The position numbers and the translations under genes were made by a program. Below the pieces are notes generated by a model. The model was not told the origin of the DNA, made no database searches, and saw only the letters and a list, made by a program, of their open reading frames with translations. Source: a bacterium (lineage in GTDB: Bacteria > Pseudomonadota > Gammaproteobacteria > UBA6186 > Azoamicaceae). Taken from it: a stretch of 64,000 nucleotides of DNA. Positions 1 to 8,106 of the stretch are shown piece by piece (the stretch's first letter is position 1; the number at the start of each line of letters is the position of its first letter). Location: positions 58,611 to 122,610 of the forward strand of contig DAHXPC010000006.1 of assembly GCA_027364575.1 (NCBI GenBank), in the 5' to 3' direction.

Positions 1-138
1 AGCGGAACATACGTGGAAATCATTGCTGAAAAAAATATCTCCTTTAAAAAAGGCTTCGTAAAGCACATCTGGGTTCAACTGCAAAAGGGCTTTAAAATAC
101 CCTAGGCGAACATAGGTTTGACATTCTCCTCAGCATGT
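1..138. other. Window edge; possible end of a truncated gene
   Basis: No complete gene fits here. On the minus strand a frame stays open from just downstream of sohB to the window edge (about 40 codons, coding-like composition, beginning near TGT CAA ACC TAT), but it has no ATG and begins right after a TGA. On the plus strand a frame open from base 1 ends at a TAG at about 103-105. One of them may be a partial gene; the sequence does not decide which. Confidence 0.25.
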
Positions 139-1191
139 TTAGTGCATCGGAGAATGAAAAAGACGTTGTAGCAGTTTGCTGCTGACGCCGTGTAAAAGCG
201 TATGAATTTTATCGGATAATGTTTCAGCGATCACATAGTTTATTTCATAAATATCGGTAGATTCACTTTTGCTTAGCAGATAGTCATCACTGGTCATTAA
301 TTCATCTACCAGATTTAATTCCAAAGCTTGAGTCCCATACCAATGTTCCCCAGTTGCCATTTTTTCGATATCCAAACTAGGGCGGTGTTCATGAACGAAT
401 TTTTTAAAGAGATGGTGTGTTTCTTCTAATTCTTGGCAAAATTTGTCGCGCGCTTTTTGCGTGTTTTCACCCAACATCGTTAATGTGGTTTTGTACTCAC
501 CGGCGGTCAGTTGTTCTACATCGATATCATATTTTTTAAGCAGCCGATGGAAATTAGGGATTTGCGCCAAAACACCAATGGAACCCACTACTGCAAAAGG
601 AGCAGCAATAATTTTATTGGCAACAGCGGCCATTAAATAACCACCACTGGCGGCAACCAGATCAATGCTAACGGTGAGGGTAAGTTTACGTTGGCGAATT
701 CGATTGAGCTGCGAGGCAGCAAGTCCATAATGATGAACAAATCCCCCCGAACTATCGAGAATGACTAAAACTTCATCTTCTTCCTTGCTGATGGTTAGTA
801 TTGCAGTAACGGCCTCTCTTAAATTGTCGACTTCCGATGCATGCATATCGCCATTAAAACGCAATACGAATAGCCGTGAACGCACTGGCTCACTCTCGCC
901 TTCTTTTATTTTTTTCTTATTAATTTTAGCCAGGGCTTTTTCTTCTTTCTTCCTTTCTTTTTTTAAAGCCTTCATTTCATCTTTGGAAAGAATTTCGCTT
1001 TCGAGGAGTTCTCGCATGCTATCGAATTTTTCATTTATTTTTTCGATTTCAATAGACTCGCGTTCTTGGCCACGCTGTGAAAATATCATTAGAATAGCCA
1101 TCAAGGCTGCCGCTAGGCTAACGATAATTGTAATAACTTTGGCAGAAAACAAACCATATTGGAAAAAAAAATCGCCCACGTGCGGCTCCAT
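139..1191 (-). CDS. sohB: Inner-membrane S49 serine protease SohB
   Basis: Signal-peptide-peptidase-like protease of the S49 (SppA/SohB) family, expected to be anchored in the inner membrane with the catalytic part in the periplasm. The 350-residue protein has one membrane segment near residues 15-38, then a lysine/glutamate-rich stretch (45-100, probably coiled coil) and the S49 domain. The family's Ser-Lys dyad is visible: serine in AASGGY at about 182 and lysine in GEYKT at about 234. Length matches SohB (about 350) rather than the double-domain SppA (about 600). It is transcribed away from the ccm operon, so the promoters of both lie in the 59-bp gap at 1192-1250. Confidence 0.9.
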   Translation of the reverse strand: MEPHVGDFFFQYGLFSAKVITIIVSLAAALMAILMIFSQRGQERESIEIEKINEKFDSMRELLESEILSKDEMKALKKERKKEEKALAKINKKKIKEGESEPVRSRLFVLRFNGDMHASEVDNLREAVTAILTISKEEDEVLVILDSSGGFVHHYGLAASQLNRIRQRKLTLTVSIDLVAASGGYLMAAVANKIIAAPFAVVGSIGVLAQIPNFHRLLKKYDIDVEQLTAGEYKTTLTMLGENTQKARDKFCQELEETHHLFKKFVHEHRPSLDIEKMATGEHWYGTQALELNLVDELMTSDDYLLSKSESTDIYEINYVIAETLSDKIHTLLHGVSSKLLQRLFHSPMH

Positions 1192-1250
1192 CGTTGCTTT
1201 TGAATGTGTTAGTCTACCGTGTCGTATGTAAATAGCAAGAGGGAAGCCCC

Positions 1251-1877
1251 ATGTTACAGGCAGAGGCCTTAGGGTGTTGGCGAGATAGGCGGGAAATATT
1301 TAGTAAGATAACATTTAATCTTGAGCCGAGTTCAGTCATAATGGTGTCTGGTAGCAATGGTTCAGGAAAATCTACGCTTTTAAAAATCTTAGCCGGCCTG
1401 CAACAAGCGACGAGTGGTACATTAACTTGGCAAGGGAAACCCTTAAAACCGCTGGATCCCCATTATCTTAAGCAATTGTTATATATAGGGCATAAAATCA
1501 GCATTCAACCCGCCTTAACCCCTTTACAGAACTTACATTGGTTGTTAGCAATTACCCCCGCCATGCCGCATTCGAACGATGCACTCATCGAGGCTTTGCA
1601 TTTAATGGGTCTACAAGGGTTTGAACATACTGCTTGCGAACGATTATCCAAAGGCCAATGCCAACGTGTGGCACTGGCGAGGCTTATGCTAACGTCTGCC
1701 CAATATTGGATTGTAGATGAGCCTTTTACCGCTTTGGATGACAGTGGCGTGGCTATTTTGAAGGATTGCTTTTTAGACCATTTAGACAGAGGTGGGCGAT
1801 TAATTTTGGCAAGCCACCATCCTTTTGAAACGAAAGCTTTCCAACAAACACATGTGCGTTTAAAAAATATATGCTAA
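1251..1877 (+). CDS. ccmA: Heme exporter ATPase CcmA
   Basis: ATP-binding subunit of the CcmABCD complex, which releases heme-loaded CcmE during System I cytochrome c maturation. The 208-residue protein has a Walker A motif (GSNGSGKST, about 34-42), an ABC signature-like LSKGQ (about 133) and Walker B followed by DEP (WIVDEPFTALD, about 150). The signature is LSKGQ rather than canonical LSGGQ, a change often seen in CcmA. It is the first gene of ccmABCDEFGH and overlaps ccmB by 7 bp, which indicates translational coupling. Confidence 0.95.
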   Translation: MLQAEALGCWRDRREIFSKITFNLEPSSVIMVSGSNGSGKSTLLKILAGLQQATSGTLTWQGKPLKPLDPHYLKQLLYIGHKISIQPALTPLQNLHWLLAITPAMPHSNDALIEALHLMGLQGFEHTACERLSKGQCQRVALARLMLTSAQYWIVDEPFTALDDSGVAILKDCFLDHLDRGGRLILASHHPFETKAFQQTHVRLKNIC

Positions 1878-2539
1878 AGGCCTTTTTTTGTATAATTTGG
1901 CGTGATTTACAGTTGTATAGCCGACGCAGGGGTGAGTGGGTAATGCCGCTACTATTTTTTGTGATGGTGATTAGCCTATTTCCCATGGCATTGGGGGTTG
2001 AGCCACACTTATTAGCCCGCTTGGCGCCTGCCATTATTTGGGTGGCAGTGGTATTAGCTTTATTGATGTCGCTCGACAATGTGTTTAAATCGGATTACCA
2101 ACAGGGTGCTTTGGAACAGTTTGTGTTAAGTCCTTATCCTTTATCCTTATTAATATTGGGGAAATCAATTGCGCATTGGATAGCAATCGGGCTGCCACTT
2201 TTGTTACTCGCGCCCCTGTTTAGTGTGTTATTAAACTTGCCTTTTGCAGGCGTTGGTGTGTTGTGGGTTACCTTGCTCTTAGGCATACCGACTTTAAGTT
2301 TAATCGGCAGTATCGGGGCTGCTTTAACCGTTGGATTACAGCAAGGTGGGTTACTTTTGGCAATTTTAGTCTTACCGTTTATGGTTCCCATTGTCATTTT
2401 TGCAGCCAGTGGTGTAGCCGCCGCAGGAAATGGCGCTCCTTTTTATTCGGAGTTGTTGCTGTTGGCAGCTTTATTATTATTAACCTTGGCACTGGGGCCT
2501 GTGGCTATCTCTTTTGCATTGCGAGTCAGTATTGAGTAA
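1871..2539 (+). CDS. ccmB: Heme exporter permease CcmB
   Basis: Membrane subunit of the CcmABCD heme-handling ABC transporter. The 222-residue protein is almost entirely hydrophobic, with about six membrane segments, the usual size and layout of CcmB. The N-terminal part carries the characteristic RRRGEW and an SLDNVFKSDYQQGALEQ stretch before the second membrane span. It overlaps ccmA at its start and ccmC at its end, consistent with one polycistronic unit. Confidence 0.95.
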   Translation: MLKAFFCIIWRDLQLYSRRRGEWVMPLLFFVMVISLFPMALGVEPHLLARLAPAIIWVAVVLALLMSLDNVFKSDYQQGALEQFVLSPYPLSLLILGKSIAHWIAIGLPLLLLAPLFSVLLNLPFAGVGVLWVTLLLGIPTLSLIGSIGAALTVGLQQGGLLLAILVLPFMVPIVIFAASGVAAAGNGAPFYSELLLLAALLLLTLALGPVAISFALRVSIE

Positions 2540-3296
2540 TTTTATTTCGCGCACTTTTTTTCGGTTTGGTTCACTCAAGAACGCTTATTATTTAGCAGGA
2601 AAGCTAATTCCGAGTATGAGCATTCTTTGTGCGGCCTTAATGTTGTATGGGTTTTTTTCAGGATTATATTTAGCACCCGCCGATTACCAACAAGGCGATG
2701 GCTTTAGGATTATTTATATACATGTGCCGACGGCTTTTTTATCTTTAGCGATTTATGCCTTTATAGCACTAAACTCTATTATTTTTTTAATTTGGCAGAT
2801 TAAACTTGCGGATATTTTAGCAAAAGAAAGTGCCATAATAGGAGCGCTCTATACCTTTATTGCTTTGATTTCTGGATCGCTCTGGGGTAAACCCATGTGG
2901 GGAACCTGGTGGATATGGGATGCAAGACTGACTTCCGAATTGATTTTATTGTTTTTATATCTAGGTTATATAGGATTACGAAGCGCCATTCCCGAAGAAA
3001 GGCGTTCAGGCAAAGCGGGGGCAATTCTGGCAATTGTCGGGATGATGGATATTCCCATTATTCATTTCTCCGTAGAATGGTGGTCAACGCTACATCAAGG
3101 CCCCACCTTGGCAAAATTTGCAAAGCCCTCCATTGCAAATGAAATGTTATATCCATTATTAGCAATGATATTGGCTTTTGCGTTGTTTTATGTCGTTATT
3201 TTACTGTTTCGACTTCGTATCGAAATTTTAAAACGCAATTTTCATACGCAATGGCTGCAGCAATGGCTGGGGCCAAAATTAAGGGGACCAGAATGA
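2514..3296 (+). CDS. ccmC: Heme-presenting membrane protein CcmC
   Basis: CcmC loads heme onto CcmE in the periplasm. The protein has six membrane segments and the tryptophan-rich motif WGTWWIWD (about 129-136), flanked by the two candidate heme-ligand histidines in IYIHVP (about 70) and IIHFSVEWW (about 184). The first in-frame ATG gives 260 residues and overlaps ccmB by 26 bp; a TTG at 2532 would remove six residues and is an equally plausible start, since neither has a clear ribosome-binding site. It ends in an ATGA overlap with ccmD. Confidence 0.93.
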   Translation: MHCESVLSNFISRTFFRFGSLKNAYYLAGKLIPSMSILCAALMLYGFFSGLYLAPADYQQGDGFRIIYIHVPTAFLSLAIYAFIALNSIIFLIWQIKLADILAKESAIIGALYTFIALISGSLWGKPMWGTWWIWDARLTSELILLFLYLGYIGLRSAIPEERRSGKAGAILAIVGMMDIPIIHFSVEWWSTLHQGPTLAKFAKPSIANEMLYPLLAMILAFALFYVVILLFRLRIEILKRNFHTQWLQQWLGPKLRGPE

Positions 3297-3445
3297 AAGC
3301 CTATGCACTGTATGTATGGCCCTGTTACGGATTTACCTTCGGCTTGTTAGGCCTAATGTTATTGTCAACCTTGGTTGAATGGCGAAATGCTGTAAAAGCA
3401 GCACGACAATTAGGATCTAAAGAGGGTGGATTAATACGGTCATGA
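3293..3445 (+). CDS. ccmD: Heme exporter small subunit CcmD
   Basis: Small single-span protein needed for release of holo-CcmE from CcmABC. It begins at the ATG sharing the ATGA with the ccmC stop and encodes 50 residues: a short aromatic N-terminus (MKAYALYVWPCYG), one membrane helix and a basic cytoplasmic tail (VEWRNAVKAARQL). This is the textbook CcmD size and topology. A longer frame starting at 3251 lies inside ccmC and is less likely. It overlaps ccmE by 4 bp. Confidence 0.85.
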   Translation: MKAYALYVWPCYGFTFGLLGLMLLSTLVEWRNAVKAARQLGSKEGGLIRS

Positions 3446-3858
3446 ATTCTATCCAAAAACGTCGGTTAACCTTTGTGATTATTTTAAGTATTTGCTCTGC
3501 CTTGGCTTTTTTTTTAGTTTTACTGGCATTAAAACAAAATGTTAATTTATTTTTTACCCCCACCCAATTACTGCAAGAGCGTGTAAAAACAAATCAGCGT
3601 ATTCGCATTGGCGGTGTGGTAAAAAAAGGCAGTATTGTACGGACTGAGGGTTTGAAAATACGATTTGTTGTGACGGATCTGAAAGCAGAAACCGTTGTCT
3701 ATTATACCGGCATATTGCCGGATTTATTTAAAGAAGGGCAGGGCGTGGTTGCCCAAGGTTTTTTAAGCGACCATACGGTATTTATGGCAGACGAGATATT
3801 AGCCAAACATGATGAAAATTATATGCCGCCTGAAGTTGCTAATAGCCTTAAAAAATAG
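3442..3858 (+). CDS. ccmE: Heme chaperone CcmE
   Basis: Periplasmic, membrane-anchored heme carrier that binds heme covalently through one histidine and delivers it to the CcmFH lyase. The 138-residue protein has an N-terminal membrane anchor (about 9-28), an OB-fold domain with the R-RIGGVVKKGS stretch, and the heme-attachment motif LAKHDENYMPPEV, with the reactive His at about 123 and the conserved Tyr four residues later. It overlaps ccmD at its start. Confidence 0.95.
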   Translation: MNSIQKRRLTFVIILSICSALAFFLVLLALKQNVNLFFTPTQLLQERVKTNQRIRIGGVVKKGSIVRTEGLKIRFVVTDLKAETVVYYTGILPDLFKEGQGVVAQGFLSDHTVFMADEILAKHDENYMPPEVANSLKK

Positions 3859-3933
3859 AAAATTAAGCATGCTTTTAAAAAAACGTTAAAATTATTATCT
3901 TAAAAAATAGGGATTATGGTAAACTGCTTAACT

Positions 3934-5856
3934 ATGATTCCAGAAATTGGTCACTTTGCTTTAATAATCGCCTTTTGTCTTGCTGGACTCCTGGCCTTAC
4001 TGCCGATGATTGGTCTATATCACAAAAATGATGTATGGATGCAAGCGGCACGTCCTATAGCCCTTGGGCAATGCTTTTTTATTCTCCTAAGTTTTATGTG
4101 TTTATTATATGCCTTTATTCACAATGATTTTTCGGTAGCCTATGTGGCCGGAAATTCGAACGCAGCCTTACCTATTTTTTATAAAATAAGTGCCATTTGG
4201 GGCGGGCACGAAGGTTCATTATTATTATGGATCTTAATTTTTAGTGGTTGGGTTTTCGCAGTCAATGTATGCTCTCATCAATTGCCATTGGTTTTTGTTG
4301 CTAAAGTGTTTGCTGTTTTAGGAATGATAGGCTTTGGTTTTTTATTGTTTTTATTAACCACTTCAAATCCTTTTGCTAGGCTTTTGCCGAATTACTCAAT
4401 GGATGGCAATGACTTAAATCCGCTTTTACAAGATCCCGGTTTAATTTTTCATCCACCGTTGCTTTATATGGGATATGTCGGATTTTCTGTCCCTTTTGCC
4501 TTTGCAATAAGTGTTTTATGGGGAAATGAGCAGAATATGCCTTGGGCCAAATGGATGCGGCCCTGGGTACTTTCGGCTTTTGCATTTTTGACCATTGGCA
4601 TTGCTTTAGGCAGTTTCTGGGCTTATTACGAATTGGGCTGGGGCGGATGGTGGTTTTGGGATCCGGTAGAAAATGCTTCTTTTATGCCTTGGCTTGTCTC
4701 TATCGCATTAATCCATAGTTTAATGGTGAGCGATAAACGGCAACTATTTCAAGGTTGGACCTTACTATTGTCTATTATTGTTTTTGTCTTAAGCCTATTG
4801 GGAACCTTCCTAGTACGCTCTGGAATTTTAACGTCTGTACATGCGTTTGCAACCGATCCGCGACGGGGAATATTTTTATTGGAATTTTTGCTGGTGGTGG
4901 CGGGTAGTGCATTATTGTTATATGCCATAAAAGGTAATAAGTTTTCTAACCCCCGTAAAATTGATCTCTTTTCAAGAGAAGCCATGATTTTGTTCAGTAC
5001 ATTTTTATTAATCGGCGGCGGGGCAAGTGTATTGCTCGGCACAATATTTCCATTGATCTATGATGCACTCACCAGCCAAAAAATATCGGTGGGTTTTCCG
5101 TATTTTAACGCAGTTTTTATTCCCTTTATGATCCCGGTTTTAATTTTAATTCCACTGGGCCCTTTAAGTCAGTGGGGGCCAAATAGCCTAAAAAGTATGG
5201 CAACAAAAACCGGATCCCTAGGTGCTCTTTCTATCGCTTTTGCGTTTTGTGTTTCTCTATTCTCTGCAAATCCATTTTCTTGGGGCGTAAGCTTAGGACT
5301 GGGTTTAGGGATGTGGATAACTTTAGGAACGGCAAATTTTGCTTTAATTAAAATTCAGAAGCAGGGCAGTATTAAGCGCGTATCTTTGGGCGCATGGGGG
5401 ATGATTTTTGCACATTTTGGCATGGCAGTTTTAGTCATAGGGATTACCATAGTGTCAAATAATGAGATCGAGAAAGAGGTTGAAATCAACATCAATCAAT
5501 CCGTAAAGCTGCATGATGTAGAAGTTGTGTTTAAAAATCTTAACACCATTGAGGGACCCAATTATATTGGCCATAAAGGCCATTTTCAGCTTGAAAAAAA
5601 CGGTCAAACAATTTCAGATCTGTATCCCGAAAAGCGCATATTTGTTGTGCAAGGGAGCAAAATGACCGAAACGGCTATTGATCCGGGCTTATGGCGGGAT
5701 ATTTATATTGCCTTAGCGGACAAATTAGAGAAGGGTAAATGGTCTGCGCGCATTTATTATAAACCTTTAGTGCGCTGGATTTGGCTAGGCGCCTTGTTGA
5801 TGGCTGTGGGAGGATTTCTGGCAGCATTGGGTAGACGCAATACTTCGAAATGGTAA
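3934..5856 (+). CDS. ccmF: Cytochrome c heme lyase subunit CcmF
   Basis: Large integral membrane subunit of the CcmFH(I) heme ligation machine. It shows the expected 14-15 membrane segments and the tryptophan-rich heme-handling motif WGGWWFWDPVENASFMPW at about residue 235, followed by a long periplasmic region near the C-terminus (IEKEVEININQSV...). I prefer the ATG at 3934 because MIPEIGHFAL is the usual CcmF start; an in-frame ATG at 3916 would add six residues and follows an AGGGA only 2 bases away. The gap of about 75 bp after ccmE is the widest inside ccmA-H. It overlaps an alternative ccmG start. Confidence 0.94.
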   Translation: MIPEIGHFALIIAFCLAGLLALLPMIGLYHKNDVWMQAARPIALGQCFFILLSFMCLLYAFIHNDFSVAYVAGNSNAALPIFYKISAIWGGHEGSLLLWILIFSGWVFAVNVCSHQLPLVFVAKVFAVLGMIGFGFLLFLLTTSNPFARLLPNYSMDGNDLNPLLQDPGLIFHPPLLYMGYVGFSVPFAFAISVLWGNEQNMPWAKWMRPWVLSAFAFLTIGIALGSFWAYYELGWGGWWFWDPVENASFMPWLVSIALIHSLMVSDKRQLFQGWTLLLSIIVFVLSLLGTFLVRSGILTSVHAFATDPRRGIFLLEFLLVVAGSALLLYAIKGNKFSNPRKIDLFSREAMILFSTFLLIGGGASVLLGTIFPLIYDALTSQKISVGFPYFNAVFIPFMIPVLILIPLGPLSQWGPNSLKSMATKTGSLGALSIAFAFCVSLFSANPFSWGVSLGLGLGMWITLGTANFALIKIQKQGSIKRVSLGAWGMIFAHFGMAVLVIGITIVSNNEIEKEVEININQSVKLHDVEVVFKNLNTIEGPNYIGHKGHFQLEKNGQTISDLYPEKRIFVVQGSKMTETAIDPGLWRDIYIALADKLEKGKWSARIYYKPLVRWIWLGALLMAVGGFLAALGRRNTSKW

Positions 5857-5873
5857 AGAATAGAGAGTTTAGT

Positions 5874-6413
5874 ATGAAATATATTTTGCCTTTTGCTTTT
5901 TTCATTATCATCAGTGGTTTTCTATGGAAAAGTATTGATCGAAATCCACAAGAATTACCCTCTGTATTAATTGGTAAATCCGTTCCACATTTTAATTTGG
6001 CAACGGTTGAGGATCCCAAACGATCGGTTAATCAAGCAATTTTTAAAGATCGCGTCACAGTTTTAAATGTATGGGCAAGTTGGTGTCGAAGTTGCAAAGT
6101 AGAACATGAAACTTGGTTAGAGTTAACGAGACAATATAAACTGTTTTTGGTTGGCTTGAATTACCATGATGATTTAAAAGAAGCAAACCTTTGGTTGAAA
6201 ACAGCCGGTAATCCCTATCAAGTAACGCTTTTAGATGAAAAAGGTCGATTAGGCATGGATTTGGGCGTTTATGGCACGCCTGAAACCTTTGTATTAGATA
6301 AAAAAGGGATTATTCGCTATCGACATGTAGGGCTGGTTGATTTTAGCGTATGGAATAATACAGTGTGGCCGCTGATCCAAAGTTTAGAAGCAGAAGGTTC
6401 TAGCGAAAAATAG
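5874..6413 (+). CDS. ccmG: Periplasmic thioredoxin-like protein CcmG/DsbE
   Basis: Membrane-anchored thiol oxidoreductase that keeps apocytochrome c cysteines reduced for heme attachment. The start at 5874 gives 179 residues beginning with a hydrophobic anchor (MKYILPFAFFII), the usual CcmG N-terminus; an upstream ATG at 5850 overlapping the ccmF stop would add eight charged residues. The active site reads WASWCRSCKVEHE, a CxxC (about 71-74) with the acidic residues typical of CcmG, and the cis-proline loop is YGTPETF. Confidence 0.92.
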   Translation: MKYILPFAFFIIISGFLWKSIDRNPQELPSVLIGKSVPHFNLATVEDPKRSVNQAIFKDRVTVLNVWASWCRSCKVEHETWLELTRQYKLFLVGLNYHDDLKEANLWLKTAGNPYQVTLLDEKGRLGMDLGVYGTPETFVLDKKGIIRYRHVGLVDFSVWNNTVWPLIQSLEAEGSSEK

Positions 6414-6427
6414 AACCGGGGGGCGCA

Positions 6428-6769
6428 ATGAAAAAATCAAAAGAAGAAGCTAAGGACGCTTACATTTTTACCCAACCGAAAAACAAAGATTTATTTCATA
6501 AAATTATTCATGAATTTCGCTGTACCGTTTGTCAAAATCAAAATATAAGTGATTCAATGGCGCCACTTGCGGTTGATTTGCGGCAGGAAATTTATTACAG
6601 AGTACTGTCTAATCAATCTGAAAAAGAAATCACAGATTTTGTCACGAGCCGTTACGGAGAATTTATACTCTATCGCCCCCCCTTTCATGAAGATACTTAT
6701 TTTTTATGGGGGGCCCCATTTGCCATTTTTTTATTAAGCATGGTTATCTTTACTAAATATCTTAAATAA
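6428..6769 (+). CDS. ccmH: Cytochrome c biogenesis protein CcmH, without visible signal peptide
   Basis: CcmH reduces apocytochrome c and works with CcmF in heme ligation. The active-site motif FRCTVCQNQNISDS (cysteines about 32 and 35) and one C-terminal membrane helix (about 92-112) identify it. Family members normally begin with a cleavable signal peptide that places the CxxC in the periplasm; here the N-terminus is hydrophilic (MKKSKEEAKDAYIF) and the in-frame upstream sequence reaches a stop at 6401-6403, so no longer start exists. The protein may use the C-terminal helix in an unusual way, or its 5' end has been lost. Confidence 0.9.
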   Translation: MKKSKEEAKDAYIFTQPKNKDLFHKIIHEFRCTVCQNQNISDSMAPLAVDLRQEIYYRVLSNQSEKEITDFVTSRYGEFILYRPPFHEDTYFLWGAPFAIFLLSMVIFTKYLK

Positions 6770-6799
6770 ATCAGTGCCGCCAGCCAATAAAAGAATGCG

Positions 6800-7225
6800 T
6801 TATTCTTCACCCAAATAGCTGGCAAAGCACCATATATAACCTTCAGGATCTTGCAACCGACACATGCGATCGTGCCAAAAAGTATTCTCCGGGGGCGTTA
6901 GGGCTTCTGCACCCGCTTGTAAAGCATGGGCATAAAAATGATCAACATTTTCACAATATAGATAAAGATTAATAGGAGACTCAATCCCACTGACTATCGG
7001 TGGCAGGGTTTTATTCCCATAGGCACCGGCTTTGCCAAACATAATTAAGTGATCTTGGTACTTTAATTCTGCATGCCAACTGGTGCTATCTTCGCCAGGC
7101 ACCACGTTGATCCGTTCAAAACCAAAGGCTCTTTCATAAAAATCAACGGCTTTGTCTACATCATTCACAATAACATAGGGCAATATCCAGGGTGCACCTT
7201 CAGGACGACAGGATAAGATAGACAT
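6800..7225 (-). CDS. VOC (glyoxalase/bleomycin-resistance fold) protein
   Basis: A 141-residue single-domain protein of the vicinal oxygen chelate superfamily, closest in pattern to the PhnB-like/YdeM-type group. Visible hallmarks are PYVIVNDVDKAVDFYERAFGF at the N-terminus, a central HAELKYQDHLIMFG strand, and the terminal ALTPPENTFWHDRMCRLQDPEGYIW, which carries candidate metal ligands (His, Asp/Glu). Substrate cannot be inferred. It lies on the opposite strand between ccmH and the ccmI-like gene, so it interrupts what is normally one operon. Confidence 0.8.
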   Translation of the reverse strand: MSILSCRPEGAPWILPYVIVNDVDKAVDFYERAFGFERINVVPGEDSTSWHAELKYQDHLIMFGKAGAYGNKTLPPIVSGIESPINLYLYCENVDHFYAHALQAGAEALTPPENTFWHDRMCRLQDPEGYIWCFASYLGEE

Positions 7226-7449
7226 GCAATAACTCCAGATTAAGCGTGAGAATAAAAGATTGTATACGGGATCTGCTGTAAGGAAAAGTCTAAATGTTGT
7301 GATTGTCGCTGCAGATATCCTAAAAAATCGCTAAGGCGTATAACTATGCACAGCTTATCTGGCGTATAAAAACGATTGTTTGTGAATCGATATCATTTTA
7401 TGATGGGGGTCTGGCTTTTATTTAATACAGCGTAGGTCTTGATTTTTAT

Positions 7450-7917
7450 ATGGTGATACTTTTCTGGCTGATAACATTCCTGCTATTAGGCTGTGCATTT
7501 TTATTTGTATTGCCAGGGTTGCGTAATTGGCGCATCCGTATTTTGGTCGCAATGATTATTGCGGGTGTTATTTATGGGTTGTATTTTCAGTGGGGAAATA
7601 GTCAGCGCTTAAAGGTTTATTATTCAAAAGAAGATCAGGTATTGCGTGAGCAGCAGATTGCATTTCGGCCTATGCTAACGGAATTTAAAAAAGAAGAATT
7701 CAGGTTAAGATTACGATTAGAAGAAAATCCAAATGATAATGATGCAGAATGGAGATTGCTGGATCTGTTAGCGATCAAAGCCATTACAAATAAAGAACAC
7801 AAATTAGCGGAACGGTATTGGCAGGCTGCCTTAAAGAAAATTCCAGAAGATGTCGAACATCGAGCGATAAAGCACCGAATTAAAGAAATATTGACGCACT
7901 TGCCTAAAAAAGATTAG
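7450..7917 (+). CDS. ccmI: CcmI-like cytochrome c biogenesis protein (short form)
   Basis: The 155-residue protein has two closely spaced membrane helices (about 3-22 and 29-46) with a short arginine-rich loop between them, then a TPR-like helical region (RLRLRLEENPNDNDAEWRLLDLL... AERYWQAALKKIPED, about 80-135). That is the CcmI (CycH) layout, in which the TPR part holds apocytochrome c for the CcmFH lyase. It is much shorter than enterobacterial CcmH/CcmI fusions or full-length CcmI, with room for one or two TPR units only. The assignment rests on layout and on the neighbouring ccm operon. Confidence 0.7.
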   Translation: MVILFWLITFLLLGCAFLFVLPGLRNWRIRILVAMIIAGVIYGLYFQWGNSQRLKVYYSKEDQVLREQQIAFRPMLTEFKKEEFRLRLRLEENPNDNDAEWRLLDLLAIKAITNKEHKLAERYWQAALKKIPEDVEHRAIKHRIKEILTHLPKKD

Positions 7918-8106
7918 AGCTCAACTTTTTCGCATAAACACGTGTACGTATATACCCTCGATAAACAGTTACGGGCTAATTTGTGGGGATCCTCATGCGG
8001 CTGTATTTTATCGGTTCACGGAACTTACCTTCCCTTTCTGAATCTTAACTATATAACGTAAAGCATATAGTGTATTTGGGTTTTAGAAAGACGGAAAGGT
8101 GTAGAT

